Below are positions 36,075 through 45,311 of a stretch of 64,000 nt of DNA, one piece after another. The notes under the pieces are model-generated. The model did no database searches and was not told where the DNA came from. It saw nothing but the letters and a program-made list of their open reading frames with translations. The position numbers and the translations under genes were made by a program. The stretch comes from Astrothelium macrocarpum (lineage: Eukaryota > Ascomycota > Dothideomycetes > Trypetheliales > Trypetheliaceae), in the NCBI GenBank assembly GCA_021030915.1, contig JAGEMR010000032.1:62001-126000 (forward strand), in the 5' to 3' direction. Position 1 is the stretch's first letter; the number at the start of each line of letters is the position of its first letter.

Positions 36075-38141
36075 ATGTCTGATCTGATTCGGGATGCGCC
36101 TCTGGGGCAAATTATTCGTTGGATAACCAAAAATCGCGTGCTTCAATATCCAGAAGAAAAACCGGATTTTGAGTTGCCCTCTACCTATCTGAACCCCATT
36201 CGATCACACACAGAGGAGAAGGCAAACATTCCAAAAGAAGATCATCCTCCTTTGCCAAATGTCGACACGGTTTTGGAAAAGGTCTCACAGACTGGATCCC
36301 AACCTGGGTCTCAGGATACTGCCGACATTGACAAGGAAATCGAGAAAGATGGCGGATATGATTTGGAGAAGATAAAAACTGCAAAAGATCTTGAACTCGA
36401 GGGGCAAAAGAGGAGCGACATGGAGAAAATCCAAACTGCCAGGGATGAAAAAGATATAGAGGCTATGCAACCTACAAAGTCCACAAAGACAATTCGGACG
36501 GCAAAGTCTATTAAGACGATAAAATCTGCCAAGAGCATCGAACGCATTCCAACACAAACGGCACTATCACAAATACATACACATGAAGATCTCGAACAGC
36601 AACTTTCCAACGCAAGCATGCCTAGACAACCTACCCAGCCAATTGTGCCCGAACAGCTCGACGACGGAACCATTCTCGTCACCTGGTACGACACCGACGA
36701 TCCATTCAACCCTCAGAACTGGACTTTCGGGAAAAAACTCTTCGTCCTAACTCTAATATGGTGAGTTCCGGCATCCCCCTGACCCTTCCTCATCAAAATT
36801 CACCGCTAACCTCGAAAAACCACCAGCCTCTACACCCTCTCCGTATACATGGGCTCCGCCATCTACACTCCCTCCACAGAGGGCGTCTCGCAACGCTTCG
36901 GCGTCTCTACGACCGCCGCCGAGCTCGGCCTCTCGCTGTACGTGATCGCGTACGGGCTCGGGCCCATGTTCTTCTCGCCCATCAGCGAGATCCCCGTCGT
37001 GGGCCGCAACCCGCCATACATGGTGACGTTTGCGCTGTTCGTCGTGCTCTGCGTGCCCACCGCGCTCGTCGAGGATTTTGCGGGGCTCCTCGTGCTGCGC
37101 TTCCTGCTGGGCTTCTTCGGAAGCCCGTGTCTCGCGACGGGCGGCGCGAGCATGGGCGATATGTACTCGCTGATCAAGCTGCCGTATGCGATTTGCTTGT
37201 GGGGCTTGTCGGCGACGTGTGGGCCTGCGCTGGGGCCGATGATTAGTGGATTTTCGGTGGCGGCGGAGAATTGGCGGTGGAGTCTGTGGGAGATGTTGTG
37301 GTTGGCTGGGCCGATCTGGTTGCTGTTGTTTGTGTGCTTGCCGGAGACGAGTGGTCCGAATATCTTGTTGAGGCGGGCGAAGAGGTTGAGAAAGAGGTTT
37401 GGGGATGAGCGGTTGAAGAGTCAGAGCGAGATTGATCAGAAGAATTTGAATCCGAGGGAAATGGCAGTGGAGGCGCTGTGGAGGCCGATTTTGTTGATGT
37501 TGCTGGATCCGGCGATTGCATTTACGGCGGTGTATGTGGCGCTGCTGTATGGGATTTATTATTCCTTCTTTGAGGCCTTCCCGCTGGTTTATATCGACAT
37601 CTATGGATTTAACCTTGGCCAGATGGGGCTGACGTTCTTAAGCATCACGGTCGCGGTGGTTCTATCGATAGCGGTCTACTGGAGCTACATCTACTGGATC
37701 GTGGAGCCAGATATCAAGAAGAATGGGCTTCGCGCACCTGAACGGAGACTCATCCCTGCGTTATTCGCGGCGTGGTTGTGTCCGGCGGGCCTGTTCATCT
37801 ATGCTTGGACATCACGTGGAGACATACACTGGATTGTGAGCGTCATTGGGGTAGGCCTCTTTACCGTCGGCGTGTTCACCCTGATGCAGTGTATCTTTCT
37901 CTATCTTCCGTTTGTTTATCCGCAATATGCCGCTTCACTATTTGCTGGGAATGACTTGGCAAGGAGTACCCTTGCGGCTGGCGCCGTCTTGTTTAGTCGG
38001 CCCCTGTATATTAATCTGGGGATTGGGAGTGGTGTGAGTTTGCTGGCTGCTCTAATAACAGTGTGTATTGCAGGAGTGTTTGTGTTGTTTTATTTTGGTG
38101 ACAAGCTCAGGGCAAGGAGTAAGTTTTCGATGAAATATTAA
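36075..38141 (+). CDS. MFS transporter, DHA1 drug:H+ antiporter type
   Basis: Two exons (36075-36760, 36827-38141) with a 66-nt intron encode 666 residues. Residues 1-205 are hydrophilic, charged and partly repetitive (TKTIRTAKSIKTIKSAKSIE). The WYDTDDPFNPQNW box near 211-223 is the usual entry to fungal DHA1 transporters. About 12 membrane segments follow from residue 224, with a GRNPPYMVTF loop after TM2 and RFLLGFFGSPCLATGGASMGD in TM4-5, the antiporter-type motif C region. The C-terminus is short. Relatives include FLR1 and cycloheximide/benomyl-resistance exporters; substrate here unknown. The gene lies alone beside the repeat-rich block. Exon 2 has a C-to-G skew flip near 37.1 kb. Confidence 0.92.
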
Positions 38142-38955
38142 AAAGAGGTGGCTACTTGTTTTCAAGAATCATGTAATATATGTAGATGAGGAGGGTATCT
38201 TGACAAGAAATTTGGACATAGATTATAATGATTAAACTATACTCATATTTTTAATGACTCGCAACGTTTTGGAATACCACTTTCCTAGATTCGTACATCC
38301 TTGAAGTTCGATGATCGTGTTTGGTGTGAAAGATGTTTTACGATAAAGCAATTCGTACACCCTCAACAGTGATAGGCGTTCTTAATCTTTTATGTATTTG
38401 AAAGGGGAAGGAAAACCAACACTGCTAAATTCAAGGCGGACACCAGTGCACGAGCTAACAATGTCACTTCTGAGACTAGGGAGGACCCCAGTACTGAGCA
38501 GAATATATTTTTCGCTGTCCTCCATCAAAGGATTACCCCAGAAGTGACATTTTCCAGCTCAGGGGCTGGTGCGGATGCCGCCCTAAGTTACACTAGCAGC
38601 AGCCACACACGTGATACACCGGCGCTGCCCTGAGTTAGGAGCAACACCAGTAATCTCACATTGTAATCCTCAGCAAAGTTTGGGTACCTTAATACAGGCC
38701 TCTTCCTTTAGGTATAAGGTTAGTAGTATGTGAGGCTATGTGATTAGCACAGCTGACAAATAATCCTAGGGGCCTATAACTGGGACTACGCAGGGTATGA
38801 GCGGGCATGAACAGTACCTGAGATAGCTTAAGCCCGTTCGAGTCTTGCCTAAGCCAGTGTGAAAAAGGCTTGAGCAGCCTTGGATTATCGCTTTTAGCTC
38901 AGTGTAGTACTACCCAATCTAGGTAAAAAACGTGGTCGTTTTCACTTGAAGAGAC
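38142..38955. other. intergenic with inverted repeat
   Basis: 814 bp between two + strand genes. A perfect 13-nt inverted repeat lies at 38460-38551. The stretch 38.56-38.66 kb contains two similar words (GCCCTAAGTTA, GCCCTGAGTTA), perhaps a decayed element. No gene seen. Confidence 0.45.
38460..38551. repeat. short inverted repeat
   Basis: AATGTCACTTCTG at 38460-38472 and its exact reverse complement at 38539-38551 enclose 66 nt. It could be a hairpin or the ends of a small decayed element. Confidence 0.6.
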
Positions 38956-40842
38956 ATGCCGTTCTTTCAGTACCAAGAGCTACCAAGTCTTACCAGCATC
39001 CGTCTTGTGCATCTTTTTCTAGACGATGCCGACGACCTTTATGTCGAAATCGAAGTGGTGGAACAAGGTTCGAAATCTTACGCCGCCATCTCATATCAAT
39101 GGGGAAATCCCGAGGACAAAGTAAATTTGTCATCACCAGAGGGGCATCTATCAATCACCAAAACACTGCGTGAAGCCTTGTGGAATCTTAAAAAACATGC
39201 GGGTGCTGCCGTGGTCTGGGCTGACCAAATTTCAATTGACCAGGCCAACATCACTGAGAAATCACAGCAGGTGCATCGCATGAATGAGATCTTCATGAGG
39301 GCAACACACAATTTCGCATGGTTAGGGAGTGAAGATGAAAGCACTGCTATCGTATTTGATCTTGTACCAAGGCTTGCAAAGCTTGCTGGAACGGCTACCT
39401 CGGACGGCAAATTCAGTGATCATGACTTAGCGAAAGTAGGATTACCTCCATCATCATCCGTGAAGTGGAAACCTTTTCCGCATTTCTTCTGCAAGTCTTG
39501 GTTCAGGAGGATTTGGATCGTCCAAGAAGTCTGCCTTTCTTCTAAAATATTCGTGCTATGTGGCAGTCAAAAACTAGATTGGGACTTTATACCCGAGGCC
39601 TTGAACGGATTCAGACGATTTAGTGTGGATTCTGATGCCTGGGCAGACATGAACAAGGATAGTATGAATCGTTTTTTAACTTCAGCTAAACTCACTTCCC
39701 GGCCCTTTAAATACTACCAGAATTTTCTGGATATACTCGATCATTGCAGAAGCTTCGAAGCAACAGATCCACGTGATATGGTGTATGGACTTCTCGGGCT
39801 TTGGCGTGATAGACCCCTTTCGATGCAGCCAGATTACAATAAAAATGTCGAGGAAGTCTACGTTCATGCTATCAGAGCAATCATTGAGCAATCTTTGAAG
39901 GGAAAGGAACAGTCATGCCTCTCTTTCCTCCTAAAAACTGATTGGGAAACCGACGCAAAATTCAGGTGCAAAACGCTTCCTTCGTGGGCCCCGGATTGGC
40001 GTCGGCAGTGCGACGCTCGTGACGCGGATTATCTTTCTCAAGCTAACAGTGGCCTCTCGTCTCTATGTACGCCTATTATCAACGATAATAATCATCTGAT
40101 TGCCCGTGGCTTCATGGTGGGGACTATTAGCGGGAGTCATCCTCTTTGCTTGCCGTACAGGCGTGGTAAGCTCTACTCTCGAGATTTGGGGAGGCTGTTC
40201 GTGTACCAGGTTGTCGAATCTATCCATAGCAACCATGAATCCATCGTCCCAGCCCCTGGTCAGAAGCTTGCAACGACTCTTATCCAAACGCTGGCCGCTC
40301 CCAATGCTCAGAGGCGCTCCAATTACCCTGGGGAGCTTATCGATGACAATGAACTTTGTGAGAAGACTTTAGGCAATATTCTTCACACCGAATTGCAGCT
40401 CAGTTATAATGAAGAAGACAATCGCAGGTCCAAGCCAATTTACGAGATTATGGAACCGGAATTCGTGCTCAGATCCCACAAATATGCTTTGAAACCTTCG
40501 TACTGGCATCATCGTCATAAGCTGTCCGAATCACCACTGTTCCCTGTTGTAGCACCCCAGCGTAACGAGCATGTCGCTCCTATTGCGGGTCGTATAGCAG
40601 GCCTGGCAGAGGGCAGAGGCATCTTAGTTACGACCGAGGGACGACTCGCGTTAGGCCCAGATATCGCACGACAAGGGGATACCGTCGTAGTGCTATGCCA
40701 ATGCGAAGCACCAGTCATCCTGCGGCCGGTAGAGAACGGATTGTGGAAGTTTGTAGGTGATTGTAATATGGTGGGATTTATGGAAGGTGAAATGGAGGGG
40801 AAGTGGGATTTGGAGGAATTGAAAGAGTTTACCATACAGTGA
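38956..40842 (+). CDS. heterokaryon-incompatibility (HET) domain protein
   Basis: A single intronless frame of 628 codons. The HET domain (about residues 35-195) shows its three blocks: YAAISYQWGNP, LREALWNLKKH...VVWADQISIDQANITEKSQQVHRMNEIF, and SWFRRIWIVQEV followed by FVLCGSQKLDW. Later comes CRSFEATDPRDMVYGLLGLW, also usual for the family. The C-terminal part (GRGILVTTEGRLALGPDIARQGDTVVVL) is the common tail of long HET proteins. HET domains trigger cell death when unlike fungal individuals fuse; some are TIR-like. No NACHT or WD repeats are attached. It appears intact despite lying between MITE copies and a pogo element. Confidence 0.92.
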   Translation: MPFFQYQELPSLTSIRLVHLFLDDADDLYVEIEVVEQGSKSYAAISYQWGNPEDKVNLSSPEGHLSITKTLREALWNLKKHAGAAVVWADQISIDQANITEKSQQVHRMNEIFMRATHNFAWLGSEDESTAIVFDLVPRLAKLAGTATSDGKFSDHDLAKVGLPPSSSVKWKPFPHFFCKSWFRRIWIVQEVCLSSKIFVLCGSQKLDWDFIPEALNGFRRFSVDSDAWADMNKDSMNRFLTSAKLTSRPFKYYQNFLDILDHCRSFEATDPRDMVYGLLGLWRDRPLSMQPDYNKNVEEVYVHAIRAIIEQSLKGKEQSCLSFLLKTDWETDAKFRCKTLPSWAPDWRRQCDARDADYLSQANSGLSSLCTPIINDNNHLIARGFMVGTISGSHPLCLPYRRGKLYSRDLGRLFVYQVVESIHSNHESIVPAPGQKLATTLIQTLAAPNAQRRSNYPGELIDDNELCEKTLGNILHTELQLSYNEEDNRRSKPIYEIMEPEFVLRSHKYALKPSYWHHRHKLSESPLFPVVAPQRNEHVAPIAGRIAGLAEGRGILVTTEGRLALGPDIARQGDTVVVLCQCEAPVILRPVENGLWKFVGDCNMVGFMEGEMEGKWDLEELKEFTIQ

Positions 40843-41189
40843 AGGGATTTGAGTTGAGGAATCAACCTTGTTAGATAGCGGATGGGCGGTGAACTACAGC
40901 ATGGGAAGCGTGTGGGCGGGGAGATCGTGCTCATCGCTGAATGGGAAAATACGATTTATGAACGATAAGCTATCAAAAAACCCTTACAAGCGCTTTCGAT
41001 AAAACAAAATTTAAAAATAATAAAATCATTGAAATAAATTTTATATAAGTGCGATGTTGTAATCATTTAATTCTGAAAAGGTCGTAGATCTCATCGAAGG
41101 AACTCCATACCATTCTAGATAATTACAAATTATAAATAATCAATGGATAATTATTGAGAAATAAACCTGATATTATTTTTGTCTATTTC

Positions 41190-41272
41190 TATTGATGGTC
41201 TCCCGACGAGGCCTGCGGCAAATTATAGCTTTCATGATCGCGCACGACATTTCTTATTGCATCCATTGATGC
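41190..41272. repeat. MITE-like element, copy C (single arm)
   Basis: GGTCTCCCGACGAGGCCTGC followed by the arm ending CGACATTTCTTATTGCATCC resembles the right arm of copy A. No matching left arm close by. Confidence 0.5.
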
Positions 41273-41631
41273 AGTGAAAAGGCATTGAATACTGTTTCCA
41301 TGTCGAGTTGATGTTAAGCTTTGAGGACGACACGAAATCTCTGACTCATGGAGCACGAGTAAGTGTTTCAGGATAAATGCAATTGAAAGCACAGCTGGCT
41401 GAAAGAATATGAGGCTGCCAGGCTCTTTCTTGACCAGGCTTCGCGTCCAGTCGCAACCGATATGCTGCATTGGTGTATTATGTAGTGCATTGATCTGGGA
41501 TGAGCATCTCAAGATAGATACAAGCCACGAGCACCTCTTTGCGGAATCTATTCCAGTCGATCGGCGCAGGAGAAAGCATACGATTGCTGGCGAGAAGGTG
41601 GTCAGCAGGCCGACCGAGCTGATGGCAGTTG

Positions 41632-41879
41632 CCATCAGGGGTTGCAATAAGAAATGTCACTCGTCTGCGAGAGACATAATTCGCCGCACAACTCATAGGG
41701 AGGTCCTCAACAAAAAAAACCAAAAATCCTAGGAATTATTTCTAACAGGTTGTTCACGGTTTTCTTTACGATTTGTGGTAATTGAGAATGGTATAAGACC
41801 CTCTCTGTTAGGCCTACGGCGGCTATGTCGCTTACGATCGCGGGTGATATTTTTTTTTATTTTAACCCCTGGTGTTGCC
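41632..41879. mobile_element. MITE-like element, copy D
   Basis: Left arm from about 41636 (CAGGGGTTGCAATAAGAAAT) and right arm to 41875, whose reverse complement begins CCAGGGGTTAAAATAAAAAA. The middle holds GAGAATGGTATAAGACCCTC, equivalent to GGAATGGTATNGGGTCC of copies A and B. About 245 bp, non-coding. It sits about 320 bp before the pogo transposon. Confidence 0.65.
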
Positions 41880-42202
41880 TTGAGATAAAATAGGCACCTG
41901 TTGACTTCTAGGCATTTGGTCATGCAAATTGTATTGAGCCAGCTGCACCCAGACCACCATTTGCAGGTTTGATAGGTCATTGCGACAGGGGGGAACTCAG
42001 CCTCGGACTCAGCTTGTCCTTCTTCATATCAGCTCCTTACCGATCGCCTCAAGTTGATCTACTTTGAAGAGCTCACGTTGCAAGTGGTGGCACTTTTATG
42101 AAAGTCTTCCGTTTTACTGGGTGCCTGCTCTGGTCTCAGCTGGGTGGATTTTACTGCCTACCTCACCGGCTACGACGCAGCTAATCATCCTGTAATTGGC
42201 TA

Positions 42203-42244
42203 GGAGTGCGCCCCAGGTCCCGCACAGCCCTAGGTCGCGCACAC
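42203..42244 (+). repeat. left terminal inverted repeat of pogo copy 1
   Basis: 42 nt, GC-rich. Identical to the reverse complement of 44329-44370 and of 51832-51873. Confidence 0.95.
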
Positions 42245-42294
42245 CTCGAAATTTGATCCACCAGTTGATTTCAATAATTAATTACTCCACCAAT

Positions 42295-44206
42295 ATGGAT
42301 CCAATGGAGGCAGCGCTTGAAGCAGCGAACACGCTGGAAGCTCCTAATTATTCTCAGATAGCGAAATTATACGGAGTCGAGCGTTCAACGTTGTCGCGTC
42401 GCCATAGAGGCATCATCAGTAGCAAATCTGAAGTTTATCAAGATAGATTAGCCAAACTTTCAAAACACCAGCAATCTACTCTAATTCAGTGAATAAATAC
42501 ATTTACGGCTCGTGGTATTCCACCTACTGTTCGAATGATACGAAATTTTGCTGTTAAAATCAGTAAAAAGGACATTGGAAAGAACTGGACGCATCGCTTT
42601 ATACATAACCACAGAGAAGAATTAAAATCAGCATTTCTTGTGCCTTTTGACCTTCAACGAAAGAGAGCAGACAATTATAAACAGCTTCAGCTTTATTTTG
42701 ATATGATATTTGTTATTCAAAAACGTTGTTACATTGCTAATATTTTGTTAGATAGGTTCAAAAATTGCAGAATATCGAATCGCTCCACACAATATATGGA
42801 ATATGGACGAAAAAGGCTTCGCTATAGGCCAAATTTCAAAACACCGTCGTGTATTCGATAGAGCAGTTTATGAACGAGGTCTTTTAAAAGGATCAGATTC
42901 AGATAGCTCTCGTTCGTGGATTACTGTTCTCGCCGCCATATCAATGGCTGGCGAAACATTACCTCCTTCTATCATTTACAGCGCTCAATCCAATTCCGTA
43001 CAAGATTCGTGGCTTCAAGATGTGGATCCGGCTGTCCATAACTGTAATTTCGCATGCTCTCCATCAGGCTGGACAAACGATGAGATTGGATATAGCTGGC
43101 TTACTGAGATCTTCGAAAAAAACACCAGAAACAGAGCGAATGATGGCCTTAAATGGAGATTGCTTATAATCGATGGCCATGGATCTCATCTCACTATGAA
43201 ATTCCTCAATTTTTGTTATGAACAGCGTATTCTTGTTGCTATCTATCCTCCTCATTCCACACATCGACTTCAGCCGTTAGACGTGAGCTTGTTCAGACCT
43301 TTGGCGGAATATTATAACATCGAATTAGATGGCTGGCTTCAGCGCTCTTCTGCTATATTATCGCTTAGCAAAGCTGATTTCTTCCTATTATTTTGGACAG
43401 CATTCGAGAAAGCGTTTACAGCGAAAAACATTGCCAGTGGGTGGCTCAAAACAGGCCTCCATTCATTCAATCCATCTCAAATACTCGATCAACTCAATAC
43501 ACATCAGGCCAAACCACGCTCAGAACGATCCTCAAGCTCAGGCTCCTCAAATCGAATCAATACAAGACAATGGAGACGATTCCGCAAAGGATTTGACCCC
43601 AAATTAGACGCGGCAGAGCGAAAAGAGATGAATATGTGGGAAGCGTTTATTTTGAAACAAAATACAGACAATTTTCTTCTCAGAGCAGAGAATTTGGACC
43701 TCAAAGAAACACTTAAAGGTCAAAAGAAGCGACCAGGTAAAAAAAAGCAACTAGATATGCCTGAGGAGTATAATGGTTCAAAATTTTACAGCCCCAAAAA
43801 AGTTACTCGTATTCGAGAACTAGAACAACAACAAAGGGAGGCAGAAGAGCTTCAAATTCAGCAAAAGGAGGCTCGTAAGGCTCAGCAGCAAACTAATAAG
43901 CAAATGAAAGCTGAATTACAAGCACAGCGAAAACGCGACCGTGAGGAAGTTCAGCAACAGCGGAAGGAGGCACAGGCTGTTCAAAAGCAGCGGAAACAGG
44001 AGGCTGCTGAGCAGCGAGCAGCGAATAAGCAGCTACAAGCTGAATCTCGTGAAAATAAGCAGAATCAGCCAAATCAACGGAAAACACCTAAAAATGCTCG
44101 AATTGTTGTGCGGGTGGATGAGGAGGCTGTAAACGAGACAGAAGCACCTTTTGATCAAACTCGTCCGAGAAGGTCAAAACGAATGCCACAACGTTTTTTA
44201 GATTAA
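42295..44206 (+). pseudogene. pogo-type transposase with one nonsense codon
   Basis: Starts MDPMEAALEAANTLE. A psq/CENP-B type helix-turn-helix follows (YSQIAKLYGVERSTLSRRHR). A TGA at 42490-42492 interrupts the frame between LIQ and INTFTARGIPPT, where relatives have Trp (TGG), so one G-to-A change explains it. Near 42705-42751 the frame shifts; a tgctaat branch and TTAG acceptor at 42751 suggest an intron whose donor is no longer GT. The catalytic part is intact: NMDEKG, LLIIDGHGSH and QPLDVSLFRPL carry the three acidic residues (DDD). The C-terminus is a Gln/Lys/Glu coiled coil ending RRSKRMPQRFLD. Without suppression or repair no full protein is expected. Confidence 0.88.
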
Positions 44207-44328
44207 AAAAAGTAACTCATTCAAAGCCTATGAATTTGTGCTACTCATCCATCTAAATAAAATTACATAATTCGATACTGTTGTTGAGATAATTGGGTTC
44301 GAATGCTTGGTGTTGAGAATTGATTCGA

Positions 44329-44370
44329 GTGTGCGCGACCTAGGGCTGTGCGGGACCTGGGGCGCACTCC
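44329..44370 (-). repeat. right terminal inverted repeat of pogo copy 1
   Basis: Exact reverse complement of 42203-42244. Confidence 0.95.
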
Positions 44371-44594
44371 TACTACCTTATCGTAGCCCCTATTTTACTC
44401 TTGTATAAAAAAGCTTGGCAGGCGCTAAAAAGATCTGATTCAACACCACACTGTAACTTCATCATAACCGGTTCTAAAGGCCTAGAAGCTTCCCTTTAAC
44501 ACAAGATACATGAATGTCAGTTGGGCTTCTCCACTGTCTCTTCTATATCCCCGCTGTATCTCCTAAATAGGACTTTTTGGCAGATTATTCAATT

Positions 44595-45311
44595 ATGGCT
44601 TCCCAAGACAAAAGACCCGAAGTAAAATTTGAGGAAATGTGGGAGAAAGCTGTAAAAAGATTTGAACAGAAGACAAGTAAAAGTCTTAAAAGCCCTAGAC
44701 ATCGAAGCCTTGAGGAAACAATAGGAGTTCTTCGGGAAAAATTTGATGCACAAGACCCGGACTCGGGAGAGAAGCAGCAACGCATCAAGGAATTGGCCAC
44801 AAATGTATTGAATTTTATCCAGCTGCTTGGTGGCATTGCTGCTCAGGGTGCTTCCATGGTTTTTGGTCCTGCTACTCTTTGTTTCAACGCGATGCAGTTT
44901 CTATTGGACATCCCCGCTAAAATCTCTAAATTTTACGCCGACCTTGAGCAGCTCTTTGGAAAAATCTCGACATTCCTAACACAATTCAAGATATTTCGTC
45001 GGATCGAGCAATTTCCAGAAGTTGATATGGACCTCAAAGAATGCACTAATCGGATCCTAATTACATTCGTTGATGCCTTGGCCATTTCCATTAACATATT
45101 AGGCGCCTCGAAAACGAAAAAAGTCATGAGTCTGGGCAAACTGATACTCTTTGACAACGATTCGGGAATCCATGGCACACTAATGGAGTTCGAGCGACTG
45201 ACTCTGAATCAAAGTAGGGTTGTAGATGGCGTCACCCTGGAAAACGTTTTAGAGTCAAAGCACGGAATCGATATGCTGAAACAGCGCGGAAATACAGAGC
45301 AAAATGATTGA
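44595..45311 (+). CDS. segment 1: Goodbye-like N-terminal domain
   Basis: Open frame of 238 codons from MASQDKRPEV (an ATG six codons upstream at 44577 is also in frame). It contains FEEMWEKAVKRFEQKTSKSL and ASMVFGPATLCFNAMQFLLD, the pattern of the Goodbye domain of fungal STAND proteins. It ends with a TGA at 45309 just after HGIDMLKQ, while the +1 frame continues without a stop. By itself it could still be expressed as a truncated effector domain. Confidence 0.6.
   Translation: MASQDKRPEVKFEEMWEKAVKRFEQKTSKSLKSPRHRSLEETIGVLREKFDAQDPDSGEKQQRIKELATNVLNFIQLLGGIAAQGASMVFGPATLCFNAMQFLLDIPAKISKFYADLEQLFGKISTFLTQFKIFRRIEQFPEVDMDLKECTNRILITFVDALAISINILGASKTKKVMSLGKLILFDNDSGIHGTLMEFERLTLNQSRVVDGVTLENVLESKHGIDMLKQRGNTEQND

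Larger units (their letters stand above)
40843..42202. other. repeat-bearing intergenic region
   Basis: 1.36 kb between the HET gene and the pogo transposon. AT-rich near 40.97-41.17 kb. Contains MITE copies C and D (listed separately). Open frames up to 152 codons run through the repeats and were not called. Confidence 0.5.
42203..44370 (+). mobile_element. pogo/Fot-type DNA transposon, nearly complete (copy 1)
   Basis: 2168 bp bounded by perfect 42-nt terminal inverted repeats (42203-42244 and 44329-44370) beginning GGAGTGCGCCCCAGGTCCCG. TA dinucleotides flank both ends (42201-42202, 44371-44372), as expected for Tc1/mariner-pogo insertion. One transposase gene fills the element. The flawless terminal repeats and only slight coding damage indicate recent arrival. 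Confidence 0.93.
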
